Part shown: positions 32,336 through 43,747 of the stretch, piece after piece
Position numbering within the stretch: position 1 is the first letter of the stretch
How the letters are laid out: every line of letters starts with the position of its first letter
From: Acanthaster planci
Taxonomy: Eukaryota > Echinodermata > Asteroidea > Valvatida > Acanthasteridae
Direction: 5' to 3'
Assembly: GCF_001949145.1 (NCBI RefSeq)
Contig: NW_019091392.1
Coordinates: forward strand, 156,675-205,714
DNA: 49,040 nt
Program-made: the position numbers and the translations under genes
The notes under the pieces: model-generated
The model's database searches: none
Told to the model about the DNA's origin: nothing
The model's input: the letters and a program-made list of their open reading frames with translations, nothing else

Positions 32336-34435
32336 TGATCCTTTCATTTGTGCCCTTTCCTGTGAGTGCTCACTTTAGTGCTGGTGCTTACCACGTGGCC
32401 CAGAGTTTGCATATGGACTCTTATCGTTACTTGAAATGGAGACATCTTGGGACAAGAAAAGTATGAGAGGACATACCACAGAGATTTTAGAGTCAAGGGG
32501 AAAACCAGGTATCTTCCATTATGGGCTACAAGTGAGGAAAAGAGCAACAGTATGTTAAGTGCATGATTTCAAAGGCCCCAAACAGAAAAAAAAATCATTC
32601 ATAATAGTTATATGCATACTTGTACATTGGTGTTAGGAAACCTGGATCACCTGTGACTGTTTATTATTGGTACTAAAACAAGTTCAAACCTTTCTTAGGA
32701 ATGTTCATAATCTTTATGCGAATTTCACTAAACACATTCAAATGATATCCTGTTTTTAAAATGTGTACAGCTCATGCAGTGTAATTAACATTAGAACTAA
32801 TGTTTGTCTGGAAATGAGCAAATTTACATTTTTTCACAGCTTTCTGAAACAGGTGCGTTGTGCAATATAAAGTGGGCATTGTGAGTACTGGTGCATTGAA
32901 GAAAGGTTTGCTTAAGCAACCTTGCTGTTGCTGCCATACATGTATGTGTAAACTTCTAAAAGCACTTTCTTAGGTGTTTTGCAGTGTTGAAGTAGTTACA
33001 TGTATTTAAAAATAATGTAAAGCAGGATAAGTTGTGTGCAAAATATGTAGTGAGTTTCACAGTGTTGTGCTCAACAAGAGTCAAGATTATACACAAGATT
33101 TTCTGTGCCACTGACAAGTTGGACTCATGTCTTACCCACACGTACATGGAGCAACTTGGGTGAAGTTTAAATTTATCAGTGGTTCTTGCTAGGTATGTTA
33201 TGCATTCACCCTGTCACTATTGTTATTATCACTAGTATTTTAACGTGAAGGAATGGTTTGACTTCTTGTAAATTTTGTTAGGTCTGTTGATATATTGTAA
33301 CTTGATTATTCGATATTACATGTACTTTGATTTATCGATACCAAATTTTTAATGGTAGTAATGGATAAAAAATATTTATTGGAAATGATACCAGGCATTC
33401 AAAAGGGGATTCTGTCGAGAAAATTAATCTCCAGTTTGTGTTTTTACATGTACATGCATGTGGTTGTTGCATTGAATGGCAAGCAGGTGACACCTCGCGC
33501 AATCCTCGAAAGAAACTGGCCCAACAGTTTATTCAGGAAGCATAAACCCTTTTGCTCTTTTTGGTAGAATAAAAGTTTTAGTAGAATAAAAGTTTTTGCT
33601 CCAGAGAAATCCTTGCAAATAATTGGGAAAAGATATGGAGAAAGCACTGGCAACATTTATAAGTGTTATGGCATTTATGTGTACTTCTACATGTATTTTT
33701 GTATTTTCCCGTGGCCTTTTTAAGGAGAATTTTCAGTATAGTTACGGATACTGAAGGTCATCACCTTCATTTCATGGGATATGCTCCCAAAGGTCAACAT
33801 CAAAGCCACCCATTTATTCCTACCTACCAGCACTGCTTATTGCAGCCACTTACAAAGGATTTGGCAGTGCCGTTTGCTTATCATCAGTCTAGTTAACCGC
33901 ATCAACAGTAACGACCAGTATTAAGATTGGACAGCCAAGCGCCATGTGTTGTTTAGGGGTATGCGTCTCAGTTTACACTTAATCCATGCCACCGTTATCA
34001 GTGTCCAGTTTTCTAGTAACGATATGCCTGTCTTGTGAGGGCACAAGCTCATGATCCCCTCTTTTTGTACTGCCTGCAACCTATGCAGATTACCAATACC
34101 TATACATTATTTCCTAGTCCATTACTTCCATTCGCTAAATTATCGATCCCCAATAGTGTGCCCCCACTCACTCGCCCCCACGAAGGCATCGGCCATGTTC
34201 ATCTTCTTTTTCGTAGCACCATTAGGTTATGAAAGGTGTTGTTTCGGCTCTGAACTTTTGGGAGTTTTTCCTTTGCCAACGCGTGTTTCGGTGTTATTCC
34301 TTGGTCACCTCATTTATTTGTTCTGACTCTTGAACGGTAAGATTGTTCCTTTTTCATTTTATTTCTGGATATTTTACCATTTTCTTTTCATTCTTGCACA
34401 GGTGGCAGACCGACATTGTATTGACTTTTTTTCAG
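32336..34435. other. DCAF6 3' flank, non-coding
   Basis: Probable 3' untranslated region and intergenic DNA. The first strong polyadenylation-type signals seen are AATAAA in the tandem TAGAATAAAAGTTT pair at about 33568-33590, so the transcript could end there, but this is a guess. No gene recognised. Short open frames near 33660-34330 have no known motif. Confidence 0.45.
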
Positions 34436-34590
34436 AGTCTCCTGCGTTCACATACCCCTGTCCAGCCTACATATGCAAATTTCCCATGTGCCTATTACAA
34501 TTCGCTGAAAAGACTTGATTATGCATGCTACCCCCGACCCACCACAATGCAATGCGGTCCCGGCGCCATGTTCGTCCTTCATTTCTCAGC
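34436..34590 (+). repeat. Left inverted terminal repeat of DIRS-like element
   Basis: It begins AGTCTCCTGCGTTCACATAC and continues CCCTGTCCAGCCTACATATG, CAAATTTCCCATG and AAGACTTGATTATGCATGCT up to GCGCCATGTTCGTCCTT. The block from CCTGTCCAGCC to CATGTTCGTCC is inverted at 39590-39715. The same left end appears at 43748 in a third copy. Confidence 0.9.
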
Positions 34591-35414
34591 GCCTACAGTG
34601 TACTAATGTGTCTTGTATGACTCCTGGAATTTTCGAGTTCCGTACCTTTCGTGCTTTTAAATTAACTTGATTCCTTTTACGAAATGGAGAGTGTTTTCTT
34701 CTCCATTGGTAAGAGTGCTTATTTTCTTATTTCGTTTCTTGCATGCTGTGTTTTGTGGTGGTTCTTTTCTGCCCCTTTTTGTTCTGTGCATTATATATAG
34801 GTCGGGACCTACCGTGATATGTCATGTGTTATGTGGGTATGGCCGTTAAAGGGTTAGAGGGCCCTTTGCTTACTATGCGGTGCGGTCCCCTGTGGTGCGG
34901 TTTTGTATTTTCCAATTAGCAGCCTCGACGAGGACAGGCTGGGCTGAGGCACCCCGGGCCTGGATTGTCGCGATCAGGCGGACTGGAGTACCACGAAACC
35001 TGATTGATACCCTCCTTGACTGGAGAGAACCGGAGGACTACAGAGAACCGGAGTACCGCGAAGCCTTTGATCTCTGATGACCACTACCAGCATTGATTGG
35101 GCTGAGGGTGCAGTTCCGTAATAAAGCCCTTGAACACTACCCCCCACCTACCCACCACCGATCCAAGCCTGCTGGTCTTCTGCCGTCATCTTCTATGCCC
35201 ACTCCCGGCACCGTGACCAGCGGCCATGACTGGCTGCCAAGCAGTCCGGGAGTCTGAGGTGGCGGGCCCAGTAGCTCCACCTATTCATCGGGTTGAGCGG
35301 ATTTTCCGCATCAATGCCTTTTATCACTCTCGTTGGGAGTAATGAGCTGTCCCTTCCTTTTAGGCTGCAGGTTCCGGACATTCCTACCGCATCCCCGGAC
35401 GGCCCTATCGACCG

Positions 35415-36311
35415 ATGGCTCAGCGGGGCCTGCGGGGCGACAGTCCGCTAATTGCCCCAGGCCCTGTTCGCCGGGCGGCATCCGCTTGGAAGTCGGGCCA
35501 GTCATCTCCCTCCAAGCAGACAGCGGGCTCCACAATAGGATCGCCACGCTCCACCGCGTCAGTCAACCCTGCATTCTCTCCAGCCTCCAGCTGCCTCGGA
35601 TGATGGTGCCCCTTCTGGACTGTTAAGTCGCTGGGGTTTCCTTCCGCCACAGCTCATCCGCAGCTCCAACCCGCTGGTGGATTCCTGTCATGAGCCTACT
35701 GATCTTGATCTCGGACATTCTTCGCAAGAAACGACCGACCTTTCGGGGATCCTTGCCCGGCCCTTCCTCTGCCCATGCCGGCCTCCAGTCCCCCTGCTTC
35801 GACGAAGTCCAAGAAGTGCAAGGCCAAGTCATCCTCCCAGGCTTCTTCCTTGTCCAAGGCCAAGAATAGACGCCATTCCCACCCAGAGCTTCATCTTATT
35901 ACTGGTTTCCTCGGGAGGATGTCTCTCGCTTCCTGTCAACCCCAGTTATTCCTGACGCTGCCAGAGACAACATATTGTTTGAGTTCAGCAAGGCAAAAAC
36001 CTTCCGGGATAAGGACAAAGCTACCCTTCGCCTGTCCCGTAGTGTTGATACGACATCCCGCTTTGGCCTCCGCTGTTCGGCCTTTCTCCGCCTTCTATCA
36101 GAGTATATTGCCCGGGCCTGTGAAGAAGACTCTCCGGTCTCTCCAGAATTTTGAACAGTTTACTTGCATTTCCATTTTGGCCACTTCTACCCGCAGATCC
36201 AACGCAGTGGACGCCATGGATATCCCCTATGGGTCCATCAAGAATAGGCCTATGGGCCTCCCCCCTCTTGGGGACTATCTCTTTGCTGGGAAGTTCACCA
36301 AAGTCCTTTAG
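35415..36311 (+). pseudogene. DIRS gag-like ORF1
   Basis: It starts MAQRGLRGDSPLIAPGPVRR at ATG 35415, then continues in shifted frames. The best part, within 35775-36311, contains HPELHLI, SRSVDTTSRFGLRCSAFLRL (partly in another frame), and ATSTRRSNAVDAMDIPYGSI followed by GDYLFAGKFTKVL. The RFGLRCSAF and TRRSNAVDAM blocks are DIRS ORF1 hallmarks and match 26339-26893. At least two frameshifts. Related start sequence occurs at 45399. Confidence 0.65.
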
Positions 36312-36573
36312 TCGGAGGTAAAACGTACGGAGACTGCTAAGAAATCTCACTCCGTGAACCTGCACCTCCACATCGTCAGCCTTCACCACGGCCGAGAAGA
36401 CGAGCGAAGCAGGCACCACCGGCTGCTCGCCCCTTCAGCCGTCCACTCCGGATGGCTACTCGATCATCGACCCCACAGCGAGCTCCTCCTACATCACCTC
36501 CCAGAAGTTTCCAGCCGCGCCCGCCCGGCCTTGGTTCTTCACTCAGGACCGGGGGCACGGCGTCTACTTCCAT

Positions 36574-37531
36574 TTGCCTTTGGCGGCCTCCGCTCCCGAA
36601 CCTGTCGGCGGCCGCGTGGGTAACTTCATCGGGTACTGGCGGGAAATCACTGCGGACAGCTGGGTCCTCTCCACCATTGCTCATGGCTACTACCTCGAGT
36701 TCACGAGCTCCCCGCCGTCTGGGATGGTCTTCCGCTCTACTCCTCCATGCGACAAACTCAAGCGCTTGGCTCTGGTGGAGGAGATTGCAGCGTTGTTATG
36801 CAAACGAGCCATCACACCGGTGCATCCAAACCAGCTATCCACCGGCTTCCTTTTGTCCTTTTTCCTCACAACCAAAAAGACCCGGGAAAGTGGCGACCAA
36901 TAATCAACGTGAAACCGCTCAACAAGTTCTTCAGGCCAAGGTGGTTTCGAATGAAGACTCTGAACGTGGTCCTATCCTCTCTGCCTGTTCCGTGTTGGCC
37001 ACCGTGATAGATCTAGGGAATGCATATCCTCATATCCCTATACACAAGCAACACTGCAAGTACCTCCGCTTCGAGTACTGCGACAGGACCTTTCAGTTTC
37101 AGGCCCTTCCTTTCGGTCTCTCAACAGTCACCAAGGGTTTTCACCATGATCGTCAAGACTATGCCACCTACTTACGACAGTGCGATGTCCTTATTTTTCA
37201 ATATCTAGACGACGGGTTGATCGTCGGCCACCGCACCGACGAAGCAAGTTCTGCCACTTCTCTCTTACTCGATGTCACGACACGCCTAGGGTTCCTCATC
37301 AATTACAACAAGTTGGCCCTTGATCCATCACAACAGCTGACCTACCTGGGGGCAGGTCTCCATCTCCTCAAAGGTGTTGCGACTCCATCACCGGAACACA
37401 TTCTCAATCTGCAACAATGCGCCCTTTTGTTCCTACGCTCTAAGGCTCTTCCAGCGCTGGCCTGGCTCCGCTTTCTCGAATTTATGGCCAGCCTCGTCGA
37501 CCTCGTTCCTTGGTGTCGACTGCGGACGTGA
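36574..37531 (+). pseudogene. DIRS reverse transcriptase
   Basis: The N-terminal part at 36574-36903 reads VGGRVGNFIGYWREITADSW and EEIAALLCKRAITPVHPNQL. A frameshift leads to WRPIINVKPLNKFF (about 36893-36935), and another to TVIDLGNAYPHIPIHKQH, RTFQFQALPFGLST and IFQYLDDGLIVGHR (to 37531). The Asp of VIDLGNAY and YLDD are the polymerase metal ligands, both kept. RLGFLINYNK and LTYLGAGL follow as in other DIRS elements. Three frames are needed, so no full protein can be made. The longest single frame (36452-37531) is real RT only in its last ~200 residues. Confidence 0.85.
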
Positions 37532-37639
37532 CCATTTCAACTACATCTCCTGTCTCGGTATTGCCCCAAGAGCGATCCGATTTCTACCTTGGTTCCTCTT
37601 CTACCACGTGTTCACAACCACCTCTGATGGTTGACCATT

Positions 37640-37850
37640 AGCGAGCACCCGTCGGCGAGTACCTGTCATTCCTCCGAAGCCAAATATCATGATGACAACG
37701 GATGCGTCGCTATTTGGATGGCGGCCTCCCTTCCTCCGCTTCATGCATCCAGAGTTTGGGACTCTTCCTTCCGTAACAAACACATCAACCTGCTGGAACT
37801 TCAGGCAGCGCCCCCACGTTGACTTCTTCACATCGGCCGACAATACCCAT
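37640..37850 (+). pseudogene. RNase H-like segment of DIRS element
   Basis: MTTDASLFGWRPPF (from 37689) corresponds to the TDAS-x-x-GWG opening of the DIRS RNase H domain; the Asp of TDAS is the first metal ligand. A frame change gives FRNKHINLLELQA (about 37771-37810), the second block with its Glu. The DNTT-like motif ADNTH is at about 37840. Short and frame-broken. Confidence 0.65.
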
Positions 37851-37879
37851 CTTCCGACGAGCTTGGGCTACGGATACTC

Positions 37880-39110
37880 TTAAGATGAATTGGTTCGGCC
37901 TTCTGGTGTATATCCTTCATTCCCCGAGTCTTATCCAAGATAGAACAAGAACCATGCCGGATTCTCCTCATCACCCCTTTCTGGCCTCGACAATCGTGGT
38001 TCCCAAGACTCTCAAGGCTCCTGGTTCGTCGACCACTGATCCTTCCACACTGGGAAGATATTTTTCCTCAACCCAGGTCAGGAATCCTCCATCCATCCTC
38101 CATCTACACTTGACGCGTTGGACATTGTCCATCGTTAGAGTATCAGGCCTTTCTGCGGACGCTGCGTTTATGGCGGCACGGGGCCGACGACTCTCCACAC
38201 ATCAAATTTACAACAGTGGAATACAACATTTTACGAGGTGTGACAACCACGATGTTTCTCTAACCGAAACTTCTGTAAGCTCAGTTGCGGATTTTTTCAT
38301 GTATCTCTTTCATTTGGGCCTCCAGATTGCTACTATCTGCAACTACCGGTCAGCCCTGGCAACTGTTCGTTCAGGGTTCAATGATGGATCAATAATTTCT
38401 GATAACACTGTCATCCACCATCTACTTCGGGGAATGTATGTCGAGCGTCCTTACGTCAAACGCCCTGTACTTTCTTGGGACCTTGGCAACGCCTTGCGCG
38501 CTCTTGCCAGTCCCCCCTTCGATCCGCTGTCCGATGCATCTGATCATGGAGATGATCTACAGCCAGGAAGAACGCCAGCTTGATGCTAAGATGGACTTAG
38601 CATCAAGCTGGCGTTCTTCCTGGCTGTAGTTACCTCCAGACTGTCAACTGCTGGAGGTCACATACGCTGGGAGCCGCACGAAGTTATCCCAGCCATCGAA
38701 TTCCTAACAAAGACCCAGACGCCTGTCTTCCGGCCTCTGAACATTTTTGTCCCTGACATAAACTCCGGTTCGTACCCTCAAATGGTATCTCGCGAGGACC
38801 ATGCGTCGTCGTTAGACTGGTTTTAGACTTTTCGTCACAACCAAAAAACCCTTTCATCCAGTGGCGAAGGACACCATAGCTCGTTGGACGGTCTAGGCCC
38901 TCATCTTTGCAAATCAAGACTGGCCGACTCGACATGACGAGACGACTCGATATCACATCAGAGCCCATGATGTTCGGGCCGCCTTTGCGTCCTGGTCGTT
39001 CTTCAGATGTGTCTCCTCGGCGGACATTTGCCAGGCGGCTTGTTGGAAATCTCCTTCCACCTTCACCAAGTGCTACCTGAAGGATGTCCTGCGGAGTGAG
39101 ACGACTCACG
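37880..39110 (+). pseudogene. Tyrosine recombinase of DIRS-like element
   Basis: The open segment 37819-38583 holds the helical core-binding domain (GRRLSTHQIYNSGIQHFTRC, VADFFMYLFHLGLQIATICN, then NYRSALATVRSGF). The palindrome at 38557-38629 then interrupts the frame. The catalytic part resumes at about 38596 with KLAFFLAVVTSRLSTAGGHI. Near the end it reads HDVRAAFASW (about 38960-38990, the conserved Arg) and WKSPSTFTKCYLKDV (about 39046-39090, with the probable nucleophile Tyr). It would integrate the circular cDNA. Several further stops between 38825 and 38950. Confidence 0.75.
38557..38629. repeat. Perfect palindrome, 34 bp arms and 5 bp loop
   Basis: CTACAGCCAGGAAGAACGCC (from 38557) through CTTGATGCTAAG (38590) is followed by the loop ATGGA (38591-38595) and then the exact reverse complement ending GGCGTTCTTCCTGGCTGTAG (38629). 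All 34 positions pair. The right arm continues the recombinase reading frame (KLAFFLAVV), so the left arm is the inverted copy that destroys the ORF. Confidence 0.97.
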
Positions 39111-39255
39111 GCGCAGCAACCTTACGCTCAGCGATTGGGACATCATCCAGCGCTGTCCCTCACCGAACAAAGAATTCCTCATCGTAGATGCTATTCCTTT
39201 GTTCTAGAATAGTGAGCGTTCGCTTGAGTAGCGCCCGCCTATGCTCTCCTGTAAT

Positions 39256-39550
39256 TACTCTCCCGTCGCCAACCCTCCTCCAGGGTACGGTGTTACTCCG
39301 CATATGTAGGCTGGACAGGGGTATGTGAACGAAGGAGACTCCTCCCCACATTAGTGTGTCAGGTCTCCTAGTGATACTTACCCCTGTCCAGCCGCTCCCG
39401 TACTCTCCCGTCGCCAACCCTCCTCCAGGGTACGGTGTTACTCCGCGTATGTAGGCTGGACAGGGGTATGTGAACGAAGGAGACTCCTCCCCCACATTAG
39501 TGTGTCAGGTCTCCTAGTGATACTTACCCCTGTCCAGCCGCTCCCGTCCG
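39256..39550. repeat. Internal complementary region, tandemly duplicated
   Basis: A ~145 bp unit (TCCCGTCGCCAACCCTCC at 39261 and again at 39406) is present twice with only a few differences. Each unit contains the reverse complement of the element's left end (GGGGTATGTGAACGAAGGAG) joined to the reverse complement of the right end (CACATTAGTGTGTCAGGTCT, CCTAGTGATAC). This end-to-end junction is what the DIRS internal complementary region encodes. Normally there is a single copy. Confidence 0.85.
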
Positions 39551-39584
39551 TCCTTCACCACTTTGGCCTGGGGACTTCTCCGCT

Positions 39585-39748
39585 TCGAAAAGGACAAACA
39601 TGGCGGCAGGACCGCATGGCATTGTGGTGAGTCGGGGCAGCATGCATAATCAAGTCTATTCAGCGAATTGTAATAGACACATGGGAAATTTGCATATGTA
39701 GGCTGGACAAGGGTATCACTAGGATACCCGACCCACACTAGAAGGAGT
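39585..39748 (-). repeat. Right inverted terminal repeat of DIRS-like element
   Basis: GGACAAACATGGCGGC, AGCATGCATAATCAAGTCT, CATGGGAAATTTGCATATGT and AGGCTGGACAAGGGTATC form the inverse of 34450-34583. Beyond this the outer end differs from the left end (CACTAGGATACCCGACCCAC), as expected for DIRS-type split ends. Confidence 0.85.
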
Positions 39749-41680
39749 TTGCCAGGTGGCGCTATTGCTTTTGGATAAATATATGTTCGTTGTTTCAGAC
39801 TAGATATTGAGTACGTGTGTTTATTTATTCTGCTTGCTTATTTATATTCTATGATTCGCCCCAGTTGTGGTATTCTTGCTTATAATTTGATTAGTTTTCA
39901 CACTGCTGCCTGAGATTCTGTTATCGGGGAACCTAGGCGTGCACTCGTCAACATCGGGCCACGGGCGGACTGTCCTCCATTTTCTGACCCTGCCCTGGTG
40001 GTTTAATACGCCGTTCGTGTTTGGTCCTACTACTGCTTTCTCCAATCAGCATCTGCGTTTTAGGCCTCGGAATTCACTTTACACCGTAGTGAATTCCAAG
40101 TGCTTGTTGTTATCCAGACGCGAGATCCTCTGATGTGGGCGCGGCCGTGTTCATATGCTGTCACTGTTCGAGGTCCGACAAGAGTTTGTCTACCGTCAGC
40201 CAGATTTTTTGTTGTGATTGCCCTTCGGGTTGCCTCTTCTGATTATGATTGCGTGTTCGATACATAGACCTTAACTCGGCAGGGTTTTTCGGATTTTCAA
40301 ATTTATACTTGAGTTCTTCAGAAAATAGTTTGAAATTTAGTAGTAGGTTTACATGTCCACTGTTCCGCTAGTCCTGATCACGGGAAGAATGGGGTTAAAT
40401 TTGTCCCCGGCAGGCAGGACGGTTAAATTTGTCCCCGTCAGGCAGGATTGGTTACTAATACTTTTATTTCTCACGGATGCTCCAGTTGAAATTAATTTTT
40501 TTCTCTCTTTAGCCGGATGCATGCGCTCACATTTTAATTCCCCATACATGCGGTAAACAGCTGGAATCTTTCAATAAAGGAACGTCTACGGCTATTCTAT
40601 GTTTAAGACAAGACCCATATTTTTTCATTCTCCAGAAATGCTACACCGACATTTACATATGCTGGAGCTGTTCATTGTCGCTAGGCGCAACTTCCACCCG
40701 ACTTAACTGGTTTCCAGCAATGACTCCTTGCTAGATAAAGATAATCAAACCTTCTTCACATCATTATCTGGGCCACATGGAGTTTTCTCAAGTCTCCGAC
40801 CTTTTCATTGTTCATAGCTTATCGGAGGATAAACCACTACAGAGGTACATGTTACTGCTGTACGCCTCAGCCTCCTGAAAGTTGGATGTTCTGATGAGCC
40901 CTAGGCTTTGGGATTAAGCTAAAGGTAAGTCACGCCTCAAAGCCAATAACTCCTTTACAGTCGTCTGCCTCGATGGAAGGATTCACGCAATATATCGCAG
41001 TGCGACTGAGCCAGTCCCTTGGTACCTGTCCGTCTGCAAGTTGCCGGCTCAGCCTTGCCATGGAACATCTAGTTGCTGTTATTCTGCACCAGACTCCCAG
41101 CGATTCTGTCAAAATTTGCAAGAGAAAACATCTGCTATTCAGACCATGCACTAAACCTTTCTAACCCTGAGAATTAATTTACCCAGATTCCTACGGTAAC
41201 ATTTATACTGGAGTACATGTACACAGTTCTCCGTTTTCATGTCATGACGAACAGTGTGAACTCCAACCTAATCAGTAACTGATTCCCTCCAACGCGACTA
41301 AGCACTGTAATCGCCAGTTACTTGAAGCTACTGTTTGTTGTCTCAGCTACCCATGTGCTTCCCAAATTAGCTTCTATTCCTTAAACAACACTGATGCCAG
41401 GTATCCTCTTCTTAGCAAACATTTAAGTACAGCCGCCCTTTATTGCTCCCAATAGCTGCTTCATTCCTGGATTGTGGTCTGTTGATATCCTCTACACATA
41501 CTCTTGTTGGATGACAGTCGTACTACACTCCTTTCACTTTCATCGTAGGCTAATTTAAGGCCCTGTTCATTCTCTACGTACAAAAAGCGGGCCAGGAACA
41601 AAAGCTGAGAGGTATTGTGCTTCTTCTGTCATTACCCTTAAGGTGTGAGTTTCGCCTTCGCTATTTGGATTTCCTTGACC
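39749..41680. other. Non-coding stretch between repeats
   Basis: No gene recognised. It contains a perfect 10 bp-arm hairpin GGAATTCACT / AGTGAATTCC (40069-40097) and a 28 bp tandem pair with GGTTAAATTTGTCCCCG at 40393 and 40421. Pieces of the sequence are GC-richer than the flanks and could be old retrotransposon leader. Confidence 0.5.
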
Positions 41681-41859
41681 ATATTAAAGAATGATCTGTT
41701 CCAAAATAACTGATTTTCACAGACGTCAAAATTTGCCCCTCTATTATGATCCACGACGCCAGGCCTATTTACATCCACAATGTCGACGTCTTCCGTTAGT
41801 GTATGTTGGCAGTTATGTACATGGCTATATGTTAGATAATGCTGCGACGAATGACGTCA

Positions 41860-42300
41860 GGCTACCTCTAGCATGGGCTGCAATGAGTTCTGCCAAGACG
41901 TGCCAATATTACCCTCTTCACCAAGACCACAAGCACAGGTACTTGGTCTACTTTCAGCTTTACTTCACTTCTTTGGGTGTCTTTTTTTCACGGTGCTACA
42001 CACTATTAAATTTGGCATGTTGACTGGCCTTCTGGCCCAGATGACCAATGTAGATGACACGTATGTGACCTTGATGTCCAGGCCGTTTCCATCAGTTGGG
42101 GGCTTATTTCAAAGGATCTCCTGTAGTAGAGATTTGTTGAGAGCCTTGTTCGGAAACTCGTACCACATTCACCTCCTGTTACCTCGATGATGTTTGCAGG
42201 GGCTCTATACACATCGACTGGCTGTACGCTGGACGGCATTGCAGTTGTTTCATTGCGAACCATCCTCTACCCTTGGAGGAGGAGGCACTCAAGCAGTCAC
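41860..42300 (+). pseudogene. Degenerate reverse transcriptase fragment
   Basis: One frame has YYPLHQDHKHRYLVYFQL (41914 onward), resembling the AYYHIPLHPDHRKYLRF segment of DIRS/Ty3-type reverse transcriptases. About 260 bp later another frame reads LYLDDV at 42177-42194, a YLDD box at the expected distance. Frameshifts and a lack of flanking conservation make this an old fragment; family assignment is uncertain. Confidence 0.45.
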
Positions 42301-42309
42301 AGTAATTTG

Positions 42310-43747
42310 GCTAGATTCTAGTCGTGCGTCTTCACCTTCACCTCATATCATGAGTAACATTTAATTCCGTTGTCAGAACTTCAAAAGAGCTTGTAAAGGT
42401 ATAAAAACATCTTTTGGGGGCATGGAAAACAAATATCAATATCAGCATGAAAACTAGAGGTCCAATCCAAAATGTCATACATCTTTCTTACGATCCTCAT
42501 GAATTAGATATAGTATTCACAAATCATTTGATCAAGATCAGACAGCTTCATCACCAAGCCCTCATGAAAAACCACTTGTGGATATCTCTTGCTGCCTGTA
42601 GGCCTACATGTCTGTCTCCACGACTCAAGGAGGTTGCTTCAAAAAGCATTTGGTAATTTTTTTAAAAAGTGATGGATGTTGTGCTCAGTTTGATATGTTG
42701 ACAAAGAATTGAATCTTTGCATGCGTTCACCTAAAAGAGTAAGCCTGTGCTCTGAACCAGCAACAAACTGTTGAGCAGTGTCAACTTCTTTAAGTTGACT
42801 AGTGAGGCCTATGCAACATTTAACAGTATCAAGTGGTTTGTTATGTCAGGCCTGTGACATGGTGGATGGCTTGAACCATCTCATTGCACTAAACGTTCCA
42901 CATAGAAAGGTACATAACATGTACAATGTTTGGTCACCAACCAAACTGCCTGTTGCGATGCAGTGTATTAAAATACTCACTGGCCTGCACTGGGATGTGC
43001 ACTGTACGTAAGGGGCAGTCGTATGTTGAACAGCATTCATGGCGAAGTAAGTAGGATGAAAGCTTTTGTTATTTCAGAATACTAGCGTTGGCCTATAAAC
43101 GTGCGCATGTGGCTCCAGCCCCTGGTTAGTGGTGCGTGTACATGTGCATTTCACAATCGTACTTTCATGTACACTGTACATGTAGTTTTCAGAAAATTAC
43201 ACTGGTGCCGAAAAATGGCATGGCCATGGCTGCACCAGTGTACCGTCTCCTTGAGCCCTATTTAGGTGAACGGTGCCAGCAAGTTTTCAGTTGAACTGTT
43301 TTTATTCAGTCCCCCAAAATAGTATGCTTATGGAGTGATTTAATCACCCCCCCCAAAAAAGATTTTTTTTAGTGCTGTCATATTGAATTGTTGAATGTTC
43401 TTGTATAATATTCTCATTTTAGGGCTCAGAAAGTATCTTAGGAATAATTTTTCAACAATTCTGCAATTCCGTACAGGAAACAGCCCAAGAATATCCCTAA
43501 GTAACAAAAGAGGAGATTGCATCTAATCAGTTCTTCTACATAAACTCACTTATTAAAGAAGAAAGATATGCAGCATATTAGGCTTACCAGCAAAAGCGAG
43601 TAGGTAACATCTAATATATATCGCTGACTGGAAGTGTAAGTTTATTCAGTATTTTGAGTTCGATAAATTATCTTCAGGAATCCAGTTTCTGTCTGGGCGT
43701 AGAAGTGACCGTAAATACTACATATACATGTACATGAATATAACTCA
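42310..43747. other. Non-coding stretch
   Basis: No gene I can support. An 11 bp-arm inverted repeat TACACTGGTGC / GCACCAGTGTA (43198-43208, 43232-43242) surrounds the palindrome CATGGCCATG. A possible kinase-like micro-exon at about 42847-42906 is listed under rejected items. Confidence 0.5.

Larger units (their letters stand above)
34436..39748 (+). mobile_element. DIRS-like YR retrotransposon, near full length
   Basis: An element of about 5.3 kb with inverted terminal repeats (34436-34590 and 39585-39748), gag-like ORF1 (35415-36311), reverse transcriptase (36574-37531), RNase H-like segment (37640-37850), tyrosine recombinase (37880-39110) and an internal complementary region (39256-39550). 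These are the defining parts of DIRS-1-type elements, which replicate through a circular DNA and integrate by a tyrosine recombinase. Frameshifts and one 34 bp palindrome break the ORFs, so this copy is inactive. The right end past the shared block is taken as GAAGGAG at about 39748. Confidence 0.85.

Noticed and set aside
31915-32347. Minus-strand frames with repeated CKMVILLSSS-type text
   Set aside because: They are reverse readings of the DCAF6-derived minisatellite.
36452-36900. First part of a 359-residue open frame
   Set aside because: Only the last ~200 residues match reverse transcriptase. The RT N-terminus lies in another frame (36574-36903), so the start of this frame is a shadow.
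42847-42906. Possible kinase-like micro-exon (ACDMVDGLNHLIALNVPHRK between TCAG and GTACAT)
   Set aside because: It resembles a kinase subdomain VIb only in outline, the HRD Asp is missing, and no neighbouring kinase exon is seen.
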